The position numbers and the translations under genes are program-made. Positions 40,793-49,200 of a stretch of 64,000 nt of DNA are shown here, piece by piece; the first letter of the stretch is position 1, and each line of letters opens with the position of its first letter. The notes under the pieces are model-generated. The model had not been told where the DNA came from. It worked only from the letters and a program-made list of their open reading frames with translations, and did not search any database. The stretch lies in assembly GCA_046598395.1 (NCBI GenBank), contig JBKJIQ010000003.1:54034-118033 (forward strand). The letters are read 5' to 3'. This DNA is from JAENVU01 sp046598395 (GTDB lineage: Bacteria > Actinomycetota > Acidimicrobiia > IMCC26256 > JAENVU01).

Positions 40793-42241
40793 GTGACCGA
40801 CCAACCTCTCGCTGCGCTGGATGCCACTGCGCAAGCCGCACTCATTGCCCGCGGCGATGCCACCGCGGCTGAACTGGTGGACGCCGCGATTGCGCGCGTC
40901 GAGCAGGTCAATCCGGAGCTCAACGCGGTGATCCACCCGCTCTTCGACCGAGCCCGGGCCCGAGCCGCGAAACCCTTGAGTGGCCCCTTCGCCGGGGTAC
41001 CGATGGTCATCAAGGATCTCGACGGCGAGCTCGCGGGCGCGCCGCTCCACCTCGGCAACAAGTTGTTGAAAGAAATCGGCTACATCGCGACCGAGTCGTC
41101 CCACCTGTTCGACAAGCTCGAACAGGCGGGCTTCGTGATCATCGGTAAAACCAACACGCCCGAGTTCGGACTCCAGGTCACCACCGAACCCCACGCCTAC
41201 GGCGCCGCGCACAACCCGTGGAATGTCGCCCACAGCACCGGCGGATCAAGCGGGGGATCGGCGGCGGCGGTCGCGAGCGGCATGGTTGCCGTTGGCCATG
41301 CCGGTGACGGTGGCGGATCGATTCGAGTCCCGGCTTCGGGATGCGGACTCGTCGGACTCAAGCCGTCGCGTGCCCGGGTGTCCGTGGGACCCCAGAACGG
41401 CGAAGTGTGGAACGGGCTCGTGGCCCGCGGTGCACTCACTCGAACCGTGCGCGACACCGCGGCGGTCCTCGATGCCATTTCCGGGGCGATGCCGGGCGAC
41501 CCGTACACCGCGCCACCCCCGACCCGACCGTTCCTGTCCGAGGTCGGCGCCGACCCAGGGCAGCTGCGCATCGGAATCAAAACCACTGCTCCGGCCGGGT
41601 TATGCGAAGTTGATCCTCAATGCGTCACAGCGGCCATCGACGCCGCCCGCTCACTCGAAGCGCTCGGCCACATCGTGGAGGAAGCCTCACCGCCCGCCCT
41701 CGACGACGGCGAACTGATCGGAATGTTCCTCAACGTGGTGGCGGCCAACACCACGGCCCTCATCGACGAGCTTGCGGAAATGGCCGGACGGCCCATCACG
41801 CCCGACGATGTGGAGCCCGGAACGTGGGCGCTCGCCGAGGCGGGACGCGCAGTTACCGGTGCCCAGGTGCTCCACGTGATGAACGCCGCGCACGCCTGGA
41901 CCCGAGCGATGTTGTCGTGGTGGCATGACGACGGGTTCGATCTCCTGCTCACTCCGACCCTCGCGGCGCCACCGCCGTTGCTCGGCGTGCTCAACGACCC
42001 CAACGGCGATCCCGCGATGGGGCCCATCCTCCAGACTCCGTACGCCGCGTTCGTGGCCATGTACAACGTGACCGGCCAGCCCGCGATCTCGATCCCGTTC
42101 GCCACGAGCACCGACGCCACCCCGATCGGCATTCAGCTCGTGGCGCGCGCGTACGACGAAGCCACGTTGGTGCGCGTTGCCAGCCAACTGGAAGCGGCCC
42201 ATCCGTGGGTGGACCGGCGCCCCGCAATCTTCGCGAACTGA
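40793..42241 (+). CDS. amidase, second of three
   Basis: 482 residues from GTG 40793 preceded by a GGAGG ribosome site; the longer open frame upstream overlaps the first amidase and is rejected. The triad is Lys74 (V-I-K-D-L), Ser152 (G-G-S-S-G-G-S) and Ser176 (D-G-G-G-S-I-R-V-P). The N-terminus A-A-L-D-A-T-A-Q-A-A-L-I-A-R-G is near-identical in pattern to the third copy, indicating tandem duplication. C-terminal V-T-G-Q-P-A-I-S-I-P is intact. The gap to the third copy is 12 bases, so they are co-transcribed. Confidence 0.93.
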   Translation: MTDQPLAALDATAQAALIARGDATAAELVDAAIARVEQVNPELNAVIHPLFDRARARAAKPLSGPFAGVPMVIKDLDGELAGAPLHLGNKLLKEIGYIATESSHLFDKLEQAGFVIIGKTNTPEFGLQVTTEPHAYGAAHNPWNVAHSTGGSSGGSAAAVASGMVAVGHAGDGGGSIRVPASGCGLVGLKPSRARVSVGPQNGEVWNGLVARGALTRTVRDTAAVLDAISGAMPGDPYTAPPPTRPFLSEVGADPGQLRIGIKTTAPAGLCEVDPQCVTAAIDAARSLEALGHIVEEASPPALDDGELIGMFLNVVAANTTALIDELAEMAGRPITPDDVEPGTWALAEAGRAVTGAQVLHVMNAAHAWTRAMLSWWHDDGFDLLLTPTLAAPPPLLGVLNDPNGDPAMGPILQTPYAAFVAMYNVTGQPAISIPFATSTDATPIGIQLVARAYDEATLVRVASQLEAAHPWVDRRPAIFAN

Positions 42242-42253
42242 GGAGACCCATCG

Positions 42254-43693
42254 ATGTCCGATCCATTCGCGGCGTTGGACGCCACCGCCCAGGCCCACCT
42301 CGTGCGTGCCGGTGAAGTCTCGCCGGGTGAACTCGTCGACGCGGCAATCGCGCGCATCGAGGCGATCGACCCCACGATCAACGCGTTCACCACGACCCGT
42401 TTCGACCGGGCTCGTTCCGAAGCCGCGAGCGACCTTCCCGCCGGACCATTTCGCGGCGTGCCCTTCGCGCTCAAAGACCTCACGTGCACGTTGGCGGGCG
42501 AACCGTCCTACGACGGGGTGCGCGTGTTGAAGGAGACCGACTTCCGCGCACCGATCACCACCACCCTCGCGGCGCGCTTTCAGGCCGCGGGGCTCGTGAT
42601 CATGGGGCGCACGAGTTCCCCGGAACTCGGCATCATGCCCACCACCGAGCCGCTCTGCTTCCCCCCCACCCGCAACCCGTGGGACATCACGCGCACACCC
42701 GGCGGGTCGAGCGGTGGCTCTGCGGCAGCCGTCGCCGCGGGCATGGTGCCGTTCGCCCACGCATCCGATGGTGGCGGATCGATTCGCATCCCCGCCGCCT
42801 GCTGTGGACTCGTGGGGTTGAAGACGTCGCGCGGACGCACGTCGGTGGGCCCCACGAGTGACGACATCGCTCGGCCGCTGTCGGTGCAGTTCGCGGTGAC
42901 GCGTTCGGTGCGGGACGCGGCGGCGTTGCTCGACGCGGTCGCCGGACCCGCGGTCGGCGATCCCATCACGCCCGCCGCCCCCGCGATGTCGTACCTCGAT
43001 GCGCTCACCGCGCCGCTTCCGTCGTTGCGGATCGGGATCATGACCACGATTCCCGGCACCGCCGACCTCGCCGATCCCGAGTGCATCGTCGCGGCCGAAG
43101 CCGTGGCACGAGTGCTCGAAGCCGCCGGTCATTCCGTGGAGGTCGCCCATCCGGCGGCGTTCGACGAGACCGAGCGGATGACCGCGTTCATCCCCATCTG
43201 GTCGGCGATGGCGGCGGCGAACCTCATCGCGATCGGCCGCAAGATCGGACGCGACGTCACCGAAGCCGACGTGGAACCACTCACGTGGATGCTCGCCGAG
43301 CAGGGACGCACCACGAACGGCGGAGAGTTGATGGACGCGTTCAGCGCAATGGGTGCGTTCACCCGGCGGTTCATGCAGTGGTGGGACGACGGTTGGGATC
43401 TTCTCCTCACCCCCACGCTCGGCGAACTCCCGCCGGAACTCGGGGTGTTACAAACTCCGGAGAAGCCCTTCGTGGGGTTCGGGCGCGGTGGCACCTTCAC
43501 CCCGTTCACACCGGTCACGAACCAGACCGGCCAGCCCGCGATTTCCTTGCCCGTAGCGCAGAGCGCAACCGGGCTCCCTGTTGGCGCCCATCTCATCGCG
43601 GCCACCGGCCGCGAGGACCTGCTGCTCCGCGTGGGCGCGTTGATCGAAACCGCGCTGCCATGGGCCGATCGTCGGGCCGGGGTCCATGCCTGA
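42254..43693 (+). CDS. amidase, third of three
   Basis: 479 residues from ATG 42254 behind GAGGAGA. The triad is Lys74 (A-L-K-D-L), Ser152 and Ser176 (D-G-G-G-S-I-R-I-P). The first residues A-A-L-D-A-T-A-Q-A-H-L-V-R-A-G align directly with the second amidase. It differs in the substrate-side loops (L-C-F-P-P-T-R-N-P-W in place of A-Y-G-A-A-H-N-P-W), suggesting a changed substrate. The gene overlaps the start of the AtuA-family gene by 8 bases, which links all of them in one operon. Confidence 0.93.
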   Translation: MSDPFAALDATAQAHLVRAGEVSPGELVDAAIARIEAIDPTINAFTTTRFDRARSEAASDLPAGPFRGVPFALKDLTCTLAGEPSYDGVRVLKETDFRAPITTTLAARFQAAGLVIMGRTSSPELGIMPTTEPLCFPPTRNPWDITRTPGGSSGGSAAAVAAGMVPFAHASDGGGSIRIPAACCGLVGLKTSRGRTSVGPTSDDIARPLSVQFAVTRSVRDAAALLDAVAGPAVGDPITPAAPAMSYLDALTAPLPSLRIGIMTTIPGTADLADPECIVAAEAVARVLEAAGHSVEVAHPAAFDETERMTAFIPIWSAMAAANLIAIGRKIGRDVTEADVEPLTWMLAEQGRTTNGGELMDAFSAMGAFTRRFMQWWDDGWDLLLTPTLGELPPELGVLQTPEKPFVGFGRGGTFTPFTPVTNQTGQPAISLPVAQSATGLPVGAHLIAATGREDLLLRVGALIETALPWADRRAGVHA

Positions 43694-45071
43694 CGCGTCT
43701 CGTCCGGTTCGCCTCGGCGGCGGCCAAGGTTTCTACGGCGACACACCGCGCGCCGTGGAGGGTCTGATCAACGCCGGGGTCGACTACCTGTGCCTCGAAG
43801 CGCTCGCCGAACTCACGCTCGCGATCTTGGCCAAGGACCGGGCGAAAGACGAGTCGCTCGGATACACGCGCGACCTCCCGCGCTATCTCGGCGCGGCCAT
43901 GCCGGCGATTCTCGATGGACGGACCAAGGTCATTACCAACGCCGGTGGCATCAACCCCCGCGCCGCAGCGCACGCGGCCGTGGAGACCGCGAAGCAACTC
44001 GGCGTCTCGGGCCTCAAGATCGCCACCGTGCTCGGCGACGATCTCATGGCCCGGCTCCCCGACGTACAAACCGCGACGGCAACCGGGCTCGCGAACGTGG
44101 AGACCGGCGCGGCCTTCCAAACCATGGGTGGCGACGCGTTGTTCTTCTCGGCCTACATCGGCGCGTTCCCGATCGCCGAAGCGCTCGCGCAAGGTGCCGA
44201 CATCGTGATCACCGGCCGGGTTGCCGACGCCGCGTTGTTCCTCGGACCGCTGATTTATGAGTTCGGTTGGACTCGCGACGATTGGGATCACCTCGCCGCG
44301 GGCATCCTCGTGGGCCACCTCTTGGAGTGTTCGGGTCAGGTGGCCGGCGGCAACTTCAGCGGCGAGTGGTGGACCGTCCCCGAGCCGTGGAAGCTCCCGT
44401 ACCCCATCGCCGAGGTCACCGCGGACGGCACCGCGGTCATCACCAAGCCGAGCGACTCCGGTGGCCGCGTGGATGTGGATACCGTGCGCCACCAACTCCT
44501 CTACGAGGTACATGACCCCGCGGCCTACCTCTCACCGGATGTAGTCGCCGACTTCACCTCGGCCACGATCACCGACCTCGGCCACGATCGCGTGGAAATC
44601 CGCGACGTGCGCGGCCTCCCGGCCACCGAGAGTTACAAGGCGTTGCTGGCCTACCCCGCGGGCTGGGCGGGTGAGACGCGCATCGCGTTCGCGTGGCCGG
44701 ACGCGCCAGAGAAGGCCAAGGCACTCACTGCGATCTTCATGCAGCGAGTGGAGTTGGCTGGCCTCGCCGTGGAGGAGTGGGAAGTGGAGCTGTGGGGCGT
44801 GAACGCGCTCGGCGGCGCCACCGTGCCGCCCACGGATGCCGAGCCGCCCGAGGTCGTGGCGCGAGTGGCGTGGCGGTGTGCCGATCAGAAGACCGCGGCA
44901 CTCGTGGGACGGGAACTCGTGCCACTCGCGCTCGGCGCACCGCCGGCGGGCATGACCGGAATGGGCCGCGGCATGGGCGGCAGTGGCAGCGAGCTGCTCG
45001 GCATCTGGCCAACCCTGGTGGACAAGACACTGGTTGATCCGGGCATATCCGTGACCGTCGAGGAGATCTGA
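43686..45071 (+). CDS. AtuA/DUF1446-family protein, large part
   Basis: 461 residues. The N-terminus R-L-G-G-G-Q-G-F-Y-G-D-T-P and the segments Y-L-C-L-E-A-L-A-E-L-T, I-T-N-A-G-G-I-N-P and D-I-V-I-T-G-R-V-A-D-A-A-L are the DUF1446 (acyclic terpene utilisation AtuA) signature. In Pseudomonas AtuA is needed for citronellol/geraniol use, but its reaction is unknown. Here the protein ends before the usual C-terminal segment, which is encoded by the next gene 2 bases later. The start overlaps the third amidase gene. Confidence 0.87.
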   Translation: MPDASRPVRLGGGQGFYGDTPRAVEGLINAGVDYLCLEALAELTLAILAKDRAKDESLGYTRDLPRYLGAAMPAILDGRTKVITNAGGINPRAAAHAAVETAKQLGVSGLKIATVLGDDLMARLPDVQTATATGLANVETGAAFQTMGGDALFFSAYIGAFPIAEALAQGADIVITGRVADAALFLGPLIYEFGWTRDDWDHLAAGILVGHLLECSGQVAGGNFSGEWWTVPEPWKLPYPIAEVTADGTAVITKPSDSGGRVDVDTVRHQLLYEVHDPAAYLSPDVVADFTSATITDLGHDRVEIRDVRGLPATESYKALLAYPAGWAGETRIAFAWPDAPEKAKALTAIFMQRVELAGLAVEEWEVELWGVNALGGATVPPTDAEPPEVVARVAWRCADQKTAALVGRELVPLALGAPPAGMTGMGRGMGGSGSELLGIWPTLVDKTLVDPGISVTVEEI

Positions 45072-45073
45072 CG

Positions 45074-45475
45074 ATGGCCCGCATACAACTCCGCGAGTTC
45101 TGTGGCTACCGCGCCGGCGACAAGGGCGACACCTCCGACGTTGCGCTGTTCGCCTACGACGATGCCGGATACGCGCTGATCGTGGCCGAGGTGACCGCGG
45201 CACGAGTCAAAGCGCATTTCGGTGCGTTGGTGCAGGGCGAGATCGTTCGTTACGAAGCCGCGAACATGCACGCGCTCAACTTCGTGTTGCGGGCCGCGCT
45301 CGGCGGCGGCGGTCCGAAGTCATTGCGCTCCGACAACCTCGGCAAGACGATGGGCGGCGCGTTGGTGCGCTTGGAGATCGACGTGTCCGACGATGTGGCC
45401 GGGCGTTTGATTCGGCGTGCCCGCCCCGACGTGAGCTGGGCCGACACCATCATCGCCGCCCACACGTCTCGCTGA
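45074..45475 (+). CDS. AtuA C-terminal domain-like protein, separate small subunit
   Basis: 133 residues. R-E-F-C-G-Y-R-A-G-D-K-G-D-T-S-D-V-A-L, V-R-Y-E-A-A-N-M-H-A-L-N-F-V-L and the G-G-G-P-K-S-L-R-S-D-N-L-G-K-T loop match the C-terminal domain that follows DUF1446 in full-length AtuA proteins. It starts 2 bases after the large part, so the two should be made together and form one complex (inference). Convergent with the VapC gene at 45491. Confidence 0.82.
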   Translation: MARIQLREFCGYRAGDKGDTSDVALFAYDDAGYALIVAEVTAARVKAHFGALVQGEIVRYEAANMHALNFVLRAALGGGGPKSLRSDNLGKTMGGALVRLEIDVSDDVAGRLIRRARPDVSWADTIIAAHTSR

Positions 45476-45490
45476 GACTGATCGATGGAG

Positions 45491-45886
45491 TCAACGCCTC
45501 GCGCGCGTGACCTCGACTTCGTACGCGTCAAACGCGCGGTCCACCGTCACGATGGGAATGTTCTCGATCTGCGCCTGCGCGATGAGCATCCGGTCGAACG
45601 GGTCGCGATGATGCAATGGGAGCGTTGCAACACGGAGAGCGTGGTCGCCACGCACCGGCAGCACATGGATGCTTTCATCGCGTAGGTACGCCGGAAACCA
45701 TTCGTCGACCTTCTCGGGCAACGGGAGCTTGCCGTTCGCATGCTTGATGGAAATCTCCCAGAGACTCGCAGACGAGAGCAATACCGTCACGCCCGGGTCT
45801 GCGATCTGGTCGAGTACCTCGACCGCGATTCGCTCCGGGTCGGTCTGAAGCCACAAGACCACGTGGGTATCGAGCAGGATGTTCAC
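45491..45886 (-). CDS. PIN-domain toxin (VapC family)
   Basis: 131 residues. Asp6 in I-L-L-D-T-H-V-V-L-W-L is the first catalytic acid. W-E-I-S-I-K-H-A-N-G-K-L and H-R-D-P-F-D-R-M-L-I-A-Q-A are the conserved second and third regions, and V-T-V-D-R-A-F closes the site. This is the FitB/Phd-associated VapC subgroup. Its ATG overlaps the antitoxin stop codon by 4 bases. Confidence 0.92.
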   Translation of the reverse strand: MNILLDTHVVLWLQTDPERIAVEVLDQIADPGVTVLLSSASLWEISIKHANGKLPLPEKVDEWFPAYLRDESIHVLPVRGDHALRVATLPLHHRDPFDRMLIAQAQIENIPIVTVDRAFDAYEVEVTRARR

Positions 45887-46119
45887 GAGTAGAAGAGGTC
45901 GAGAATCTCGTCAGGCAACGGCGCGTCAAAATCGTCGGGGACCACAAACACTCCCGCGTATTGCCCGAAGACGCGCCGGGGTTTGACCACCGGTTCGGTG
46001 GCGACCAAGCGCGCGACCGGCTTGCCGGAGCGACAGATCACCACTTCCTCACCTGCCTCCACCTGCGCGAGCAGCTTGGAGAGATGAGTTTTCGCTTCAT
46101 GTACGCCAACCGAAACCAT
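45883..46119 (-). CDS. Phd/YefM-type antitoxin
   Basis: 78 residues from ATG 46119. V-S-V-G-V-H-E-A-K-T-H-L-S-K-L-L-A-Q-V-E-A-G-E-E-V-V-I and R-S-G-K-P-V-A-R-L-V are the prevent-host-death signature. The C-terminal tail D-A-P-L-P-D-E-I-L-D-L-F would bind the toxin. The start codon sits in a CCATGG, so the opposite strand also reads ATG at 46118. It should repress the shared promoter, where a CTAAGTC heptamer is repeated at 46130-46136 and 46143-46149. Confidence 0.9.
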   Translation of the reverse strand: MVSVGVHEAKTHLSKLLAQVEAGEEVVICRSGKPVARLVATEPVVKPRRVFGQYAGVFVVPDDFDAPLPDEILDLFYS

Positions 46120-46147
46120 GGGCAAAAGACTAAGTCATCTAGCTAAG

Positions 46148-46192
46148 TCCGTCAACCCCGCATCCGTCAACCCCATATCCGTCGACCCCTTA
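46148..46192. repeat. three 15-base tandem repeats upstream of the helicase gene
   Basis: Units at 46148-46162, 46163-46177 and 46178-46192 share TCCGTCRACCCC followed by a variable GCA, ATA or TTA. They lie between the antitoxin start (leftward) and the helicase start (rightward). Read in the helicase frame they give S-V-N-P-A, S-V-N-P-I and S-V-D-P-L, but the helicase probably starts downstream at 46235. Confidence 0.88.
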
Positions 46193-46234
46193 TCCGCCAG
46201 GCGACACCGACGGCCAAAGCGTTACCGTCAGGCG

Positions 46235-49200
46235 ATGGTGCCGGACCCCCTCGTTGCGTTCTCCTCGCCGGCGCGGGAGTGGTTCACCACCACGTTCGGC
46301 GCCGCTACCGATGCCCAAGCCCAGGGTTGGCCGGCGATCGCCGCGGGCGACCACACCCTCATCCTTGCCCCTACCGGTTCGGGCAAGACGCTCGCCGCGT
46401 TTCTCTGGGCCATCGACCGCCTCGCCATCGACCCGGTACCGCCCAAACTCGAACGCACCCGGGTGCTGTACCTCTCACCGATCAAAGCGTTAGCGGTCGA
46501 CGTGGAGAAGAACCTGCGCGCGCCGATCGCGGGCGCAACACTCGCGGCCGAACGCCTCGGCATCCCGTTGCACACCCCCACCGTGGGTGTGCGCAGCGGT
46601 GACACGCCCGCCAAGGAACGCGCCGCCCTGCGCCGCAATCCACCCGACATCCTGATCACCACTCCCGAGTCGCTCTACCTCATGCTCACCTCGGGGGCGC
46701 GCGAAACATTGCGCGACGTGCAATGGGTGATCGTCGACGAGATTCACGCGGTGGCGGGAACCAAACGCGGCGCCCACCTCGCGTTGTCGCTCGAACGCCT
46801 CGACGCGATCTCGCGCACACCACCGCAGCGCATCGGACTCTCGGCCACGCAACGTCCGCTCGACGAGATCGCGCGGTTTCTCGGTGGTCGAAGCGACGGT
46901 GAACTCCGGCCGGTCACGGTGGTGGACGCCGGCATGCGCAAGGTGCTCGACCTCGAAGTGATCGTTCCGATCGAAGACATGGGTGCACTCGGAACCAAGC
47001 TCGCCGATCCGCCGAGTGGGCCGCTCGATGGCGAGACCCGGTCCAGCATCTGGCCGCACGTGCACCCGCGCATTCTCGAACTCATCCGTGCCCATCACAC
47101 CACGTTGATCTTCTGTAACGCGCGTCGCCTCGCCGAACGGCTGGCGGCGCGCCTGAACGAGCTCGCCGGCGAAGAGCTGGTAAAGGCGCACCATGGTTCG
47201 CTGGCGCGCGAACAGCGACTGATCGTGGAAGACGAGCTCAAGACCGGTCGACTACGCGCCCTCGTCGCAACGAGCAGCCTGGAGCTGGGCATCGACATGG
47301 GAACCGTCGATCTGGTGATTCAGGTGGAGTCGCCAGGAGCGGTGAGCCGCGGATTGCAGCGCATCGGGCGCGCCGGCCACCAGGTAGGCGAGCCGAGCAC
47401 CGGCAAGATTTTCCCGAAGTACCGCGGCGACCTGCTGGAAGTGGCGGTCGTGGTGGAACGCATGCGCGCCGGCGCGATCGAATCCACCCGGATCGTGCGC
47501 AACCCGCTCGACGTCCTCGCGCAACAGATCGTGGCGATGTGCGCCGTCGACGAGTGGAACGTGGACGAGCTGCTCGCGCTGGTACGACGATGCGCGAACT
47601 TCTCGGAGCTGGGCGACGACTCGTTCACCGCAGTGCTCGATCTGTTGTCGGGGCGCTATCCGTCGGACGAGTTCGCGGGGCTCCGACCTCGCCTGGTATG
47701 GGATCGCATCGCCGGAACCGTTCGGGCGCGCGACGGTGCGGGCCGGATCGCGATCACCAACGGCGGAACGATTCCTGACCGCGGCCTCTTCGGCGTCTTC
47801 CTCCCCGAAGGCACTCGCGTGGGCGAGCTCGACGAAGAGATGGTCTACGAGAGCCGGCCCGGCGAGACCTTCGTGTTGGGCGCGAGTACCTGGCGGATCG
47901 ATCAGATCACCCACGACCGAGTGGTGGTGATCCCCGCTCCGGGTGAGCCCGGGCGCCTGCCGTTCTGGCACGGCGACCAACCCGGCCGTCCGATCGAGCT
48001 CGGGCGGGCGATCGGCGCGTTCACTCGGGAGTTACGCGCTCGGACCGACGACGATGCGGTTGCGCACCTGCGTGCGGTATCGGCGATGGACCAACTCGCC
48101 GCGCAGAACCTGGTCGCGTACCTCGCCGAACAGACCGAAGCCACGGGTGCAGTCCCGGACGACCGCACGATTGTGGTGGAGCGCTTCCCCGATGAACTCG
48201 GCGACTGGCGGGTGTGCATCCTGAGCCCCTTCGGCGCGCGGGTCCACGCTCCGTGGGGCATGGCACTGCGCGCGTTACTGACCGAGAGCCTCGGCACGGA
48301 TGTACAGGTCCTGTGGAGCGACGACGGCATCGTGTTGCGCCTCCCCGACGCGGTGGAGCACTTCCCCATCGAAGACCTTGCACTCGATCCCGATGCGATC
48401 GAAGACCTCGTCATCAACGCACTGCCGGGTTCGTCGCTGTTCGGCGCGCGCTTTCGCGAAGCCGCCGCCCGAGCGCTGTTGCTGCCGAAACGCCGACCCG
48501 GCGAACGGACTCCCCTCTGGCAACAACGTCAACGCGCCGCCGGGCTCTTGGAAGTGGCTGCCGGTCATCCGAGTTTCCCGATCATCCTCGAAACCACGCG
48601 CGAGTGCCTGCAGGAAGTGTTCGATCTCCCTGCCCTGATCGAGGTGCTGCGCGATCTGCGAGCCCGGCGTATTCGCATGGTCACCGTCGACACCACCCGA
48701 GCGTCGCCGTTCGCGCAGTCGCTCCTCTACTCGTGGATTGCCACGTTCATGTACGAGGGCGATGCGCCCCTCGCCGAACGGCGCGCGGCGGCACTCTCAC
48801 TTGACCGCAACCTGCTGCGCGAACTCCTCGGGACCGACGAACTCCGGGAGCTCCTCGACGCCGAAGCACTCGGAGAGCTCGAACTCGAACTCCAGCGACT
48901 CACCGCGTCGAGGCGCGAACGCATCCGCACCGTCGACGATATCCACGACCTGCTCCGCGATCTCGGAGACCTGTCCGAGATCGAACTCGAGGCCCGGTGC
49001 GATCTCGATCCCGCTCCGATGCTGAGCGAGCTGCGGGCCGTGCGCCGGGTGATCGACATCACGATCGCCGGCGAGACCCGAGTCATCGCGGCCGAGGACG
49101 CGGCGCGCTACCGAGACGCGTTCGGTTGCGCGCTCCCGCCCGGCCTCCCCGTGGCCTTCACCGATCCGGTACCGGAGCCGCTCACTGATCTCGTCGCACG

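Noticed and set aside
39285..43693. GatA subunits of glutamyl-tRNA amidotransferase
   Set aside because: No gatB or gatC nearby and three divergent copies; general amidases fit better.
46148..46192. CRISPR-like array
   Set aside because: Units of 15 bases directly abut without spacers and there are only three.
46118..46234. Helicase start at ATG 46118
   Set aside because: The extra 39 residues are low-complexity repeats and basic residues not typical of Lhr; ATG 46235 lies directly before the conserved core. Kept as an open possibility in the findings.
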